The notes beneath the pieces are model-generated. The model was given only the letters and a program-made list of their open reading frames with translations, did no database searches and was not told the origin of the DNA. DNA of 64,000 bases from Leuconostoc holzapfelii (lineage in GTDB: Bacteria; Bacillota; Bacilli; Lactobacillales; Lactobacillaceae): positions 124,001 to 188,000 of the forward strand of contig NZ_JAAXPO010000004.1 in assembly GCF_012396485.1 (NCBI RefSeq), given 5' to 3'. Shown piece after piece: positions 8,423 through 17,412 of the stretch. Every line of letters begins with the position of its first letter. Position 1 is the first letter of the stretch. Made by a program: the position numbers and the translations under genes.

Positions 8423-9777
8423 CAACAGCAGATATCAAAATCCCAACATCTGACAAGACGCTGACTTCTGGCAAATTATTTTATAACTGGTTCGCAGCCA
8501 ATATTGGCATCATGGGGGTGGTCTACGGGGCCATTATTGTCGGCTACCACTTATCCTTTGTACAACTCATTTTAGCTGCACTCGTCGGCGCGCTCACTTT
8601 TGCCATTCCAGGTTGGGTGGCTGTGGTGGGGCAGCGCGAAGGCGTGACCACCTTTAAGTTAAGCCGTGCAGCCTTTGGTGTTTTTGGCAATCGTATCCCT
8701 AACGTGATGGCTTGGTTTAATATGATTGGCTGGTTAGCCATTAATGTGATTACAGGCACCTTACTACTGACAACGATGTTTCAGACCTTAGCGATTAAAA
8801 AAAGCCCGTTGATTGTCCTCATCAGTCTCATCATCTTTGCGAGCTTTGTGATTCTATCTGGCACATTAAAAGAAGCCACGCTAGCCACCGTGCAGACCCT
8901 GATTAGTTGGGTGTTTGGTTTACTTACCCTGGTCATTTTAGCGCTCTTTTTCATGCATTCTGACTGGCAGAAAGTCTTTGCTATGCCTGCCGGGAGTTGG
9001 CTTGCTGGTTTCTTGCCGGCCGTGGCTTTTATTGCCGCTGGTTCTAGTATCTCTTGGTCAATGGCTGCTGCTGATTGGGGGGCTTATGTCCGACCCGAAA
9101 CCAAGCCGGCTGCGACTTTTTGGCAAACAACCCTTGGTGCTGGCATTCCCTTGTTTATTTTAATGGTTGGCGGTATTTTTCTAAGTACAGTTTCACCTCA
9201 TTTAGCCACTGCCAATGACCCCTATCAAGCCATGTATGGGTCGTTGCCCACCTGGTTGGGTCCCATTTATTTCTTAGTGGCTGCTGGTGGATTGGTGCCA
9301 CAATGTCTGGTTTCATTTCGGTCAGCACGCATCAATTTAGCAACTATGGGGATTCAACTCACACAAAAGCGGTCCCTCATTGGACATAGTATCGTGATTT
9401 TGACGATTGCCGTTTATATCTTATTTATTTCCGGCAACTTTCTGACAAACTTTGAACTTTTCTTGAATTTTCTTGGGATTTGCCTGGCATCCTGGGTCGC
9501 TATTTTCTTGACGGACGCTGTTTTAAACCGACGAGATGGTTATGATTTGAATCTACTCAAGCCAACATCCCCAGTACATTATAATTGGGCCGGCATTGCT
9601 GCCTGGGTGATTGCCACGATTTTTGGGTTCTTATTTACGAGTAACAGTGTTTATCGCGGGCCCTTTGCCCATAGTATCTTTACCCATAATAGTAGTCTGG
9701 CGGTCTTTGTTTCTGGTTTGGCCGCTATCGTGGTGCTCCTCGTAGCTTCACTTTTTCAAAAAAAGGAGCGCAATTGA
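8419..9777 (+). CDS. NCS1-family cytosine/purine/nucleoside permease
   Basis: 452 aa with about 12 membrane segments. NCS1 (CodB/Fur) features include FYNWFAANIGIMGVVYG at the N-terminus, FKLSRAAFGVFGNRIP near residue 80 and SWSMAAADWGAYVRPE near 215, the helix that carries substrate contacts in the family. It overlaps the glycohydrolase gene by ATGA, so it is in the same operon. It probably imports a nucleobase or nucleoside consumed by its neighbours; the exact substrate is not visible from sequence. Confidence 0.8.
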   Translation: MTTADIKIPTSDKTLTSGKLFYNWFAANIGIMGVVYGAIIVGYHLSFVQLILAALVGALTFAIPGWVAVVGQREGVTTFKLSRAAFGVFGNRIPNVMAWFNMIGWLAINVITGTLLLTTMFQTLAIKKSPLIVLISLIIFASFVILSGTLKEATLATVQTLISWVFGLLTLVILALFFMHSDWQKVFAMPAGSWLAGFLPAVAFIAAGSSISWSMAAADWGAYVRPETKPAATFWQTTLGAGIPLFILMVGGIFLSTVSPHLATANDPYQAMYGSLPTWLGPIYFLVAAGGLVPQCLVSFRSARINLATMGIQLTQKRSLIGHSIVILTIAVYILFISGNFLTNFELFLNFLGICLASWVAIFLTDAVLNRRDGYDLNLLKPTSPVHYNWAGIAAWVIATIFGFLFTSNSVYRGPFAHSIFTHNSSLAVFVSGLAAIVVLLVASLFQKKERN

Positions 9778-9778
9778 C

Positions 9779-10657
9779 GTGTTAAATAACATCTTGGTGA
9801 TTGGTGCAATCTTTGTCGATGTCATCATCGATGTCCCCCAACTGCCACTGGCTGGTGCTGATGTCAGTGGGCATTTAGCCACCACCAGCATGGGGGGCTG
9901 TGCGTATAATGTCTATCTGGCTGGTGTGACCCAACACGCTCCCATCACCTTGTTAGCGCCTATCGGGCAAGGCCCTTATGCCGATAAGATTCGGCAAGAT
10001 TTTAAGCAACGGCAAATCCCACTGCTTTGTCAACCAACCACCGCAGATAATGGTTGGGACTTGTGTTTGGTACAACCAGACGGTGAACGGGCTTTCGTCA
10101 CCATGACAGGCATTGAACAACACTGGCAAGCCGAGTGGTTCCAAGAATTGACAATGGCACACTATCGCTACTGTTATCTCAGTGGCTATGAACTCGAAAA
10201 TGCAGCAGCAGCTGATGTCATCTTAACTGCATTAAGACAGCTACCTGCCGATCACGTGCTACTTTTTGACGCTTCACCACGCGTTCAGTACTTACAGCCC
10301 AGCATCCTCGCACGCTTATTACAACCACACACATTAATTCATTGTAATCGCGATGAACTGGCCTATTTAAGCAGCGCTACCCAGTTTGATGCCCAACTGG
10401 TCGATATTTTCCAACGTACCCAAACCCCGGTGGTGGTGACTGATGGCGCCAATGGCACCTATATTTTTGATCAGACTGGCAAACGTCATCTCCCAAGCGC
10501 CGTTGTTCCAGTAGTCAATACGATTGGTGCTGGAGATACGCATTGTGCCGGTGTTCTCACCGGACTGCAACGCGGCTGGTCCATTGATGCAGCGGTGGTA
10601 CTCGGCAATCAGCTAGCGGCACAAGTGGTCCAACAAACAAGTGGCCATCTATCATAG
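9779..10657 (+). CDS. PfkB/ribokinase family sugar or nucleoside kinase
   Basis: 292 aa. The N-terminal NILVIGAIFVDV and a GG pair (SMGGCAYN) near residue 41 bind the sugar. The C-terminal VNTIGAGDTHCAGVL contains the catalytic Asp and anion hole of the PfkB family. GTG start, with AGGAG about 10 nt upstream and 1 bp after the permease stop. Similar kinases (YegV, ribokinase, PsuK) phosphorylate ribose or a nucleoside. As the last gene of the nrtR-niaP-nadC island it would capture the ribose released by the glycohydrolase homologue; this is inferred. Pseudouridine or purine nucleoside kinase activity is possible. Confidence 0.8.
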   Translation: MLNNILVIGAIFVDVIIDVPQLPLAGADVSGHLATTSMGGCAYNVYLAGVTQHAPITLLAPIGQGPYADKIRQDFKQRQIPLLCQPTTADNGWDLCLVQPDGERAFVTMTGIEQHWQAEWFQELTMAHYRYCYLSGYELENAAAADVILTALRQLPADHVLLFDASPRVQYLQPSILARLLQPHTLIHCNRDELAYLSSATQFDAQLVDIFQRTQTPVVVTDGANGTYIFDQTGKRHLPSAVVPVVNTIGAGDTHCAGVLTGLQRGWSIDAAVVLGNQLAAQVVQQTSGHLS

Positions 10658-10668
10658 TTAGATCAATT

Positions 10669-10704
10669 AAAAAGACACCAAGTCTATCACTTGGTGTCTT
10701 TTTT
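10669..10704. terminator. Bidirectional terminator between the nucleoside and thiamine operons
   Basis: AAAAAGACACCAAGT, short loop, ACTTGGTGTCTTTTTT between two convergent operons. Confidence 0.88.
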
Positions 10705-10715
10705 GGTGCTAAATC

Positions 10716-11939
10716 TCACGACGACTGGTAGCCCAGCTGATACAACAACGCTTGTAAAATGGCCTGCCCTTGGATTAACTGTTGGTCCGCCGTCGCTTCT
10801 GCTGGCGCATGACTAATGCCTTGATCACTGGGTACAAATAACAACGCGACTGGTACCCCACTTTGGGCAATCACTTGCGCATCATGCCCCGCGCCAGAAA
10901 TCATTTTGTGCACTCGGACGTGCTGTTGCGCTGCGGTCTGCGCTGCCTTTTCCAGTAAGACCGATGACAGTGGTGTTGCTGAAATATCAGTTGTCAGACA
11001 CGCCTTACCACCGCCGGCCGCTACTTGCGCCATGACAAATCGCGTGACTTCATCAAGAAGCGCTTGTTGTTCGTGCCGTATATCAAGCGAAAATTGGACA
11101 GCATCAGCAATCACGTTCGCCGTGTTCGGCGAAACCATGATTTGCCCGATGGTGTAACGTAGCCCGTCAAACTTCGGCAATTGCTGGTACAACTCATGCA
11201 TTAAGGCAACGGCTTGGGCGACCGCATCAACACGACCAATCATCGGCGTTGTACCGGCGTGATTGCTGACACCAGTAAGCGTAATTGCCAACCGTCGTTG
11301 CCCGACAATCGCCGTCACCAGGCCTAATTCATCCCCCCGCGCATTGAGGATGTTGCCCTGTTCAATGTGCAACTCAAGATAAGCCGCTAACGCTATTGGC
11401 GTAGTTCTCATCGGGACAAGCGTGGCAAGCTGTGCCACGGCCTGCTGACGTGCCGCATCAAAAGTGACCCCCTGTGTATCCCGTAGCTTGTTGTCCTGCC
11501 CATTAAATTGCTGCGTTAACCAGCGCGATCCTGAAAAGGTTGTCGGAAATCGGGAACCTTCCTCTTCAGAAAAGGCGACTACGCCAAGCGGCTTTTGCGG
11601 TGGGCCGTATTGCGCCAACAATTCACCGACAGCCACCAAGCTAGCTAAAACACCATACTGACCATCTAGGCCACCACCGTTAATCACGGTGTCCATGTGT
11701 GACCCTGTTAGAATGACTGGTTCATCTGCATTCCGTGTGGGTGTCGTGGCATACACCGTACCCATTGGATCAATAAAACAGGTGAGTCCATAGGCTTTTG
11801 CCTGTACAATAAATGCTTGCTGTGCCTGTAACCAGTGGGCATCATACACTAATCGTGTCAGGCCACCTGTCGCAGTCTCCCCATAGTGTTTGAATGTGGC
11901 AAGTAGGGCGATAACATTGTCATGATTGTCTCTGCTCAT
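10716..11939 (-). CDS. M20-family Zn-dependent amidase/carbamoylase (AllC/YlmB-like)
   Basis: 407 aa, metallo-aminohydrolase of the hydantoinase/carbamoylase group. GSHMDTVINGGGLDGQYGV (about residues 80-100) carries the first metal ligands, EEEGSRF near 128 the catalytic Glu region, and LELHIEQG near 190 another ligand. The start overlaps the upstream MFS gene by 20 bp. It is the last gene of an operon behind a TPP riboswitch. In Bacillus the related YlmB (formylaminopyrimidine deformylase), also TPP-controlled, recycles degraded thiamine pyrimidine. I therefore favour a thiamine-salvage amidase; allantoate amidohydrolase or N-carbamoyl amino acid hydrolase are the sequence-based alternatives. 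No tenA is seen here. Confidence 0.75.
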   Translation of the reverse strand: MSRDNHDNVIALLATFKHYGETATGGLTRLVYDAHWLQAQQAFIVQAKAYGLTCFIDPMGTVYATTPTRNADEPVILTGSHMDTVINGGGLDGQYGVLASLVAVGELLAQYGPPQKPLGVVAFSEEEGSRFPTTFSGSRWLTQQFNGQDNKLRDTQGVTFDAARQQAVAQLATLVPMRTTPIALAAYLELHIEQGNILNARGDELGLVTAIVGQRRLAITLTGVSNHAGTTPMIGRVDAVAQAVALMHELYQQLPKFDGLRYTIGQIMVSPNTANVIADAVQFSLDIRHEQQALLDEVTRFVMAQVAAGGGKACLTTDISATPLSSVLLEKAAQTAAQQHVRVHKMISGAGHDAQVIAQSGVPVALLFVPSDQGISHAPAEATADQQLIQGQAILQALLYQLGYQSS

Positions 11940-13118
11940 TTAAAATTCCTATTGTCAAACACCCCAGGCCAACCATCAGGAGCAACGCAGCCACTAAAAA
12001 CCCTGGCCACATATCCCCGGTCATATCCATAAACCAACCTGTGATGACTGGCGCTAAGATTGACCCCAACATGCCAAAAAAATTGTACACCCCAAATGTC
12101 GTGGCTAACTGCTGCTGGTTGGCATATTTTTTAACGGTATAAAGTAACAACGGGTCAATTGCCATTTTCCCAGTTACGCCATAAATGATTAATGTGACCA
12201 TTAACCAACGTGCATCTTTGACCAACACAATCCCAACTAAACTCAGCGCAGCAATGCACACTAAGCTCCCTAGTAGGCGTTGTGTTTGCCGATAGCGGTC
12301 GTTCAGTCGTGCAAATATTAAAGCACTCGGCAAAGCCAACAACGGGACTATCATCGTCAACAAGCTCACCGCTTGTCCTGTTAAATGGCGCTGATTCGTC
12401 AAAAATAATGGTAGCCAAGTCAACAACGTTATCTGGCCATAAATCGACGCAAACAACATCACATACACACCAACCAGTCGGGGTTGAAACAACGTTTGTC
12501 GGTCAATTTTGCCAAAAATTGCCGTGGCATCGCGAGGCGTGGCCGTTTTGAAACGCGTGATAAGATACCAGCAGCCCACCAGCACGGTCGGTATCCCGAC
12601 AATGACAAATGGTTCTCCCCAAGCATGGTGGTATTGTAACACCAGCATACTGGCTAAGGTCGTCCCTAATATTTGCCCTACCGCTTGCCCCACATTAATC
12701 ACAGCAAGACCGAGCGTGAGATACTTTTCTGGAATGGCTTGCGACGACAAACCAAATGACGCCCCATAAAACGTCCCTTCTCCAATCCCAACCAATGCCC
12801 GTAAGATCAGAAAGTAGCCAAAAGTGCTCGCTAAACCCGAAAATATGGTCGCCACACCAAAGAAGATACACCCCCAGCCAATGACCCACTTAGCCGCGAC
12901 ACGATCTGCTAACCGCGAAAATGGAATTTGGGTGAGCGTGTAGGTTAAAAAAAAACCGAGGAAATGGCGCCCAACGCCACGTTGTCTAACTGAAATACTT
13001 TCTGAATGCTTGGCATCGCAGGATTAAGTACCGTCCGATCGGCATAAATAAAGACCCAACCGAGAAAATTAAGCGCGAGTACCTTCGGCCAACTGGCAAC
13101 TTTTTGCGTTGCCATCAT
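11920..13118 (-). pseudogene. MFS transporter disrupted by a frameshift in a T9 tract
   Basis: The gene starts at 13118 with an ATGA overlap on the thiG stop. It reads 57 codons (to ...LGAISSVFF) and stops at 12945 directly after nine T on the coding strand (12947-12955). One extra T would restore VFFLTYTLTQIPFSRLADR and run on through VATIFSGLA to the stop at 11920, giving about 400 aa with 12 membrane segments. The downstream part alone has an open frame of 311 codons from a GTG at 12855. Sequence type resembles the anion:cation symporter group. Position between thiG and an amidase suggests uptake of a thiamine precursor. The homopolymer could be a sequencing error, a fixed mutation or a phase-variable switch. 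Confidence 0.85.
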
Positions 13119-13891
13119 GACGTCACCCGACTAATGCCCGTCAGTGGCGATGAAGGCTCAGCTGCCCCAGACAACACGCGGCCTGGTTTTGCCAAATATG
13201 CTTTGCGGCCAGCCGCAATGGCGAGCTTAAAGGCTTCTGACATCAATGGGATATCACCCGCTGTGGCCATTGCAGTATTGGCCATAATAGCGTCTGCACC
13301 CATTTCCATTGCTTCAGCTGCCTGACTGGGACGCCCAATGCCGGCATCAATAATGACGGGCACCGAGATTTCATCAATTAAGATTTGAATCAAATCCTTA
13401 TTGGCTAACCCTCTATTAGTGCCAATGGGTGAGCCCAATGGCATGACCGTTGCTGCCCCCGCATCAACCAACTGGCGGGCCACATTTAAATCAGGCAACA
13501 TGTATGGCATCACAATAAAACCTTTGTTTGCTAGGATTTCTGTGGCTTTTAACGTTTCATAGTTATCTGGCATCAAGTATTTTTTATCGGGGATGACTTC
13601 GAGTTTAATAAACGAACTACCACTCAATTCCCGAGCAAGCCGAGCCATTCGTACCGCTTCTTTAGCGTCAACACACCCGGAAGTATTTGGCAAAATGGTC
13701 ACACCCGCTGGAATATAATCCAAAATATTTTCGGCTGCTTCTGCGGTACGCCGCAAGGCCATTGTAATAATTTGGGCACCCGCATCATGGATCGCCGCAT
13801 CGATTAAGTCGTAAGAATACTTGCCCGAACCCAGTATGAACCGCGAACTAAACGTATGTCCGGCAATCATTAAATTATCATCGTTTGTCAT
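13115..13891 (-). CDS. thiG: Thiazole synthase ThiG
   Basis: 258 aa TIM-barrel enzyme making the thiazole phosphate of thiamine from 1-deoxyxylulose 5-phosphate, dehydroglycine and ThiS thiocarboxylate. Diagnostic segments: FILGSGKY near residue 18, the Schiff-base lysine region SFIKLEVI near 96, [10 protein letters not shown] near 150 and [14 protein letters not shown] near 180. AGAGGAT precedes the ATG. It sits in thiE-S-F-G order downstream of a TPP riboswitch. ThiO or ThiH, needed to supply dehydroglycine, is not in this window. Confidence 0.93.
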   Translation of the reverse strand: MTNDDNLMIAGHTFSSRFILGSGKYSYDLIDAAIHDAGAQIITMALRRTAEAAENILDYIPAGVTILPNTSGCVDAKEAVRMARLARELSGSSFIKLEVIPDKKYLMPDNYETLKATEILANKGFIVMPYMLPDLNVARQLVDAGAATVMPLGSPIGTNRGLANKDLIQILIDEISVPVIIDAGIGRPSQAAEAMEMGADAIMANTAMATAGDIPLMSEAFKLAIAAGRKAYLAKPGRVLSGAAEPSSPLTGISRVTS

Positions 13892-13905
13892 TTTTATCCT
13901 CTTTT

Positions 13906-14550
13906 TTAAATCCGAACCTGATCAACTAGTAATTGTAAAATAAGATTGGCCTGATGCCCCGCACAAATAATCACACGTGGTGCCATCAGCCCTTCAACAC
14001 CTTGGCTCTCACCATCCCCGCAAATATACACGTTATTTCTGATCTGCTTGGTGCGAATCGTATTCGCACTATGTAACCCAGCCATGCCATTACCCATGAC
14101 GAGTGGTTTATCGGGCAGTAGATCACTGGCAGCTTGTAGCAGAATCGCTTTACTCTCAGGATTATCAAATGCCTCACACATCACATCCGCTGATTGGCAT
14201 AACGTGACCACATTGTCATAAGTCACCCGCGTTTGCAAAGTATCAATCGTGATAAACGGATTAAATTCTAAGATGTTTTGCTTGAGCGCTAAGACTTTTG
14301 GCATCTCCACTTGACTCACCTTATATTGTTGGCGATTCAAATTCGTATAATCCACCACGTCAAAGTCAATGAGTGTCAAATGCCCAACCCCTGACCGCGC
14401 TAATGCAATCGCAATGTTTGACCCCAAACCACCGGCCCCTGCAATCACCACATGAGCCGATGCTAAGCGCGCTGTACCGGCGACATTACGATGCTTCATT
14501 TCTGCGACTGCCGTTGTCACGGCGACATTGTCAATTTTTATCTCTGTCAT
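13906..14550 (-). CDS. thiF: ThiF, ThiS adenylyltransferase (short form)
   Basis: 214 aa E1-like enzyme that adenylates the C-terminal glycine of ThiS before sulfur transfer. The nucleotide-binding loop [14 protein letters not shown] is near residues 33-46, followed by [15 protein letters not shown] with the conserved Asp and Arg. It lacks the zinc-binding CxxC pairs and rhodanese domain of longer E. coli-type ThiF/MoeB proteins, as in the short clostridial ThiF. 12 bp separate it from thiS, 14 from thiG. Confidence 0.88.
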   Translation of the reverse strand: MTEIKIDNVAVTTAVAEMKHRNVAGTARLASAHVVIAGAGGLGSNIAIALARSGVGHLTLIDFDVVDYTNLNRQQYKVSQVEMPKVLALKQNILEFNPFITIDTLQTRVTYDNVVTLCQSADVMCEAFDNPESKAILLQAASDLLPDKPLVMGNGMAGLHSANTIRTKQIRNNVYICGDGESQGVEGLMAPRVIICAGHQANLILQLLVDQVRI

Positions 14551-14562
14551 GTTTTCTTCCTC

Positions 14563-14760
14563 TCAACCCCCACCGACAAATGAAATCACTTCGATTTCAT
14601 CTTGATCGACAAGTAGCGTTGTCTCATAGGCGTCACGCGCAACAATTTGCCCATTGCGTTCAACGACAACTCGCGTGTCTTCAAGTGATAACTCACCTAA
14701 TAACGCACGAATCGTACGCCCCACGAGATTGTCTGTCTGTTTACCATTGACCGTTATCAT
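14563..14760 (-). CDS. thiS: Sulfur carrier protein ThiS
   Basis: 65 aa ubiquitin-like sulfur carrier. Begins MITVNGKQ and ends EIEVISFVGGG; the C-terminal Gly is adenylated by ThiF and converted to a thiocarboxylate for ThiG. The start at 14760 has AGGAG 5-6 nt upstream; an ATG at 14802 in the same frame would add 14 atypical residues and is rejected. Confidence 0.9.
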   Translation of the reverse strand: MITVNGKQTDNLVGRTIRALLGELSLEDTRVVVERNGQIVARDAYETTLLVDQDEIEVISFVGGG

Positions 14761-14810
14761 ATTTCTCCTACTTTCTTGATGACATACTATCTTGTCAGCC
14801 ATGCTTCATA

Positions 14811-15446
14811 TCACACAAGCATTTCGACCGCCCGTCGTAGCTGTCTCACTTTACTTGCAACATCGGCTGCCTGCATAATTTCACTCACCACACAAACGCC
14901 AGCAATGCCCGTGCCTGCTAAATTGGTGATATTGTGGGTTTTGATGCCACCAATAGCATTCACTGGAATCGGAACTGCTTGGGCAATTGCTTGAAGGGTT
15001 GCCAGACTCGTATGCTTCGTGATGACTTTTGTTTTCGTGGGATAGATCGCTCCTGTGCCAAAATAATCTGCCCCCTGAGCCAGGGCTTCTTTGGCCCGAG
15101 TGGTGTCCTTGACAGAAACACCTAATATCCGATCCGGTCCGATCAGTTGCCGAACAACATCAACAGGTAAATCACTATCGCCGACATGCACGCCATCTGC
15201 GCCAACCGCAAGACAAATGTCCACACGGTCATCGATAATAAGTGGCACATCATAACGGTCCGTCACTTGTTTAACAGCAACGGCTAACTCAAAATATCGT
15301 CGCGAACTCACAGATTTTTCGCGCAATTCCACCAAGGTCACGCCATTGGCACAAGCGGTCGCTATAATAGCCAAAAACTTATCGTCTGAATAATCATAGC
15401 GATCCGTGACTAAATAAAGTCGGTAATCAATGTTTCGCTGCACCAT
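14811..15446 (-). CDS. thiE: Thiamine-phosphate synthase ThiE
   Basis: 211 aa TIM-barrel enzyme that joins HMP-PP with thiazole phosphate to form thiamine phosphate. Motifs: YLVTDR near residue 11, [16 protein letters not shown] near 35, [22 protein letters not shown] (read as IIDDR and GADGVHVG) near 70-90, [11 protein letters not shown] near 130, NAIGGI near 163. First gene after the TPP riboswitch. AAAGGG lies 6 nt before the ATG. Confidence 0.93.
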   Translation of the reverse strand: MVQRNIDYRLYLVTDRYDYSDDKFLAIIATACANGVTLVELREKSVSSRRYFELAVAVKQVTDRYDVPLIIDDRVDICLAVGADGVHVGDSDLPVDVVRQLIGPDRILGVSVKDTTRAKEALAQGADYFGTGAIYPTKTKVITKHTSLATLQAIAQAVPIPVNAIGGIKTHNITNLAGTGIAGVCVVSEIMQAADVASKVRQLRRAVEMLV

Positions 15447-15476
15447 AATGTGCCCTTTCCACCCTCACTAGGCAAC

Positions 15477-15522
15477 AAAAAAAGCTGTTCCCCACGTTAA
15501 AATGCACGCGAAAAAACAGCTT
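15477..15522 (-). terminator. Riboswitch expression-platform terminator
   Basis: On the minus strand AAGCTGTT, a 25-nt loop, AACAGCTT and a T7 run, between the TPP aptamer and thiE. Consistent with transcription attenuation when TPP is bound. Confidence 0.8.
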
Positions 15523-15544
15523 AATAATACAAACGATTATTAAT

Positions 15545-15629
15545 CATATCTTCCTACGCAGATTCTAATCTGATCAGGTCCAATGGGTATTTCTCAGCCA
15601 ACGATGTTTCCTGTTGGCACCCCAGATAT
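15545..15629 (-). ncRNA. TPP (thi-box) riboswitch
   Basis: Minus-strand sequence contains the conserved thi-box blocks in order: CTGGGGTGCC, GGCTGAGAAATACCC, ACCTGATCAG, and CTGCGTAGGAAG. Flanking ATATCT and AGATAT can close P1. A TTGACA box lies upstream at 15674-15679, just before the end of the neighbouring permease gene. So the riboswitch governs only thiE onwards, not the ABC importer. Confidence 0.95.
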
Positions 15630-15687
15630 TTATATATTTAATTACAGGTTAATACTAACATAATATTTTTATTTGTCAAACGATTAT

Positions 15688-17412
15688 TTAAAATGTGTTT
15701 GATGTCATCTGATGAGACTGACGCCGCAGGACCAACAGTAAGATTGCCCCAATGACCATCAAAATGACGCTGTAAATCAAATTGGCCACTAAGCCGTTGA
15801 CTGCTCCATCCCCTGATACCGCGTTGGCCGGATCGGTATTGGCCCGGATGGCCACCCCCAACGGTTGCACTAATGGGCTAAATAAAAAGACACTTAAGTC
15901 ATAGTCAGAGAGATGCGCCAAAATATTCATGGCCATAATGGCTAACACACCTGCTTTCATTTGCGGTAACACCACCGTGCCAAATCGATATAACGCTGGT
16001 GCGCCCATGCTTTGCGCCGCTTCTTCAGTGTTAGCATCGACGCTATAAAATAGACTTTCTAAAAACCGTAGCGAAAATGGCAACCGCGTAATGGTATAAC
16101 CAATCAATAACAAGCTCAGGCCACCGGTTAAAATTTGATTCCCCACGAGCAGTTGCGCTGAACCAAAAGTCGTAATTAACCCAATCGCAATGAGCGGTGC
16201 TGGCAATAGCCAAGGGAGATACATCACACCTGCCAGTGTCTGATTAACCAGGCCAGCTGACTGGCGTCTCGTCACTGCGCGCGCCACGACTAACCCAATC
16301 AAAATCGCAGCCAATGCACTCAGGGTAGCATAGACTAAACTGGTAATGATTGGATTTAACGTCGCCGGCGTCGTTAATATCGTCACGTAGTTTTGCCAAG
16401 TGAACTGACCCAGTTTCTCGGTTGCTACCGCCGTAGCACTTGTCAATGAAAAAATAATTGTCGCCCCAACCGGCAAGAGTAAGATCAACCAGATTAAGTA
16501 TGCCACAACATGCACCAAACCATTCACAAACGGCTGGTGAATCTTTTGTTTGCGCATCGGGGCCGGCACTTTCGTCTTAAAAGCATATCTTTTGCGACGA
16601 TCTAACCAGCGACCAAGTAAGAGTAAGACCACCTGCATCAGACCCAGTAACAAAGACAATGCCGCAGCCAAATTATAGGTACCCGTATTACCAGTAAAGG
16701 TCAAAATTGTCGGTGTGATCGTCGAAAAATGATCCCCACCCAAAATCAGTGGCGCCGACATCGCCCCCAATCCCGTGTTAAATAACATAATGGTGAGCGT
16801 CGTCAAAGTCGGCACTAACGCCGGTAAGACGATTTGGGTTAAAATTTGCCATTGATTAGCACCCAAACTGCGCGCCGCTTCAATCGTTTGAAAATCCAAT
16901 TGTTGAATACGCGTTGTTAAAAACATCATGTGATTAGCCGTTGCAGCAAACGTCATCAAAAACAACACCGCGGGAAAACCTGTAAACCAATCAGGCGACA
17001 AATGCGGCCAAACTTGCTGTAGCCATCGGGTGACAAAGCCCGTACGCCCATAAACAAAAAGATAACCCGTTGCCACCACAATCCCACTGTAAATGATCGT
17101 CGTCAAATAGCCGGCTTGTAACCATCGCGCGCCTTTGATGTCAAAATAGCTCACCACCAAAGCCATAAAAATCCCAATAAGATTAGCAGTAACTGCTAAA
17201 CTCAGCCCTAAAATTAGCGAATTGCCTAGCGCGTGCATGGCAATCGCTGAGGTGAATATTTTGTGAAAGGGTGCCCAGGTGATCTGGGTGCCCGACCAAA
17301 AAACATGCTGTAACAAGCCAAAATTAGGTAACAACACAAATGTGACTAAAAACCAACCCACGACAATTTGTGGTAGTAGCCCGCGAAACGATTTATTCTG
17401 ACGCATTTTCAT
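15688..17412 (-). CDS. ABC importer permease with two fused transmembrane domains (FbpB/ThiP/PhnV type)
   Basis: 574 aa with about 12 membrane helices arranged as two halves. Each half carries an EAA-type cytoplasmic loop: TIEAARSLGANQWQILTQIVLP near residue 185 (EAARSLGA) and EEAAQSMGAPALYRFGTVVLP near 470 (EEAAQSMGA). Such fused permeases belong to Fe3+, thiamine and 2-aminoethylphosphonate importers. Start overlaps the ATPase gene by 20 bp. Substrate is not readable from sequence. Adjacency to the thi operon hints at thiamine or a precursor, but no TPP riboswitch precedes this operon. Confidence 0.8.
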   Translation of the reverse strand: MKMRQNKSFRGLLPQIVVGWFLVTFVLLPNFGLLQHVFWSGTQITWAPFHKIFTSAIAMHALGNSLILGLSLAVTANLIGIFMALVVSYFDIKGARWLQAGYLTTIIYSGIVVATGYLFVYGRTGFVTRWLQQVWPHLSPDWFTGFPAVLFLMTFAATANHMMFLTTRIQQLDFQTIEAARSLGANQWQILTQIVLPALVPTLTTLTIMLFNTGLGAMSAPLILGGDHFSTITPTILTFTGNTGTYNLAAALSLLLGLMQVVLLLLGRWLDRRKRYAFKTKVPAPMRKQKIHQPFVNGLVHVVAYLIWLILLLPVGATIIFSLTSATAVATEKLGQFTWQNYVTILTTPATLNPIITSLVYATLSALAAILIGLVVARAVTRRQSAGLVNQTLAGVMYLPWLLPAPLIAIGLITTFGSAQLLVGNQILTGGLSLLLIGYTITRLPFSLRFLESLFYSVDANTEEAAQSMGAPALYRFGTVVLPQMKAGVLAIMAMNILAHLSDYDLSVFLFSPLVQPLGVAIRANTDPANAVSGDGAVNGLVANLIYSVILMVIGAILLLVLRRQSHQMTSNTF

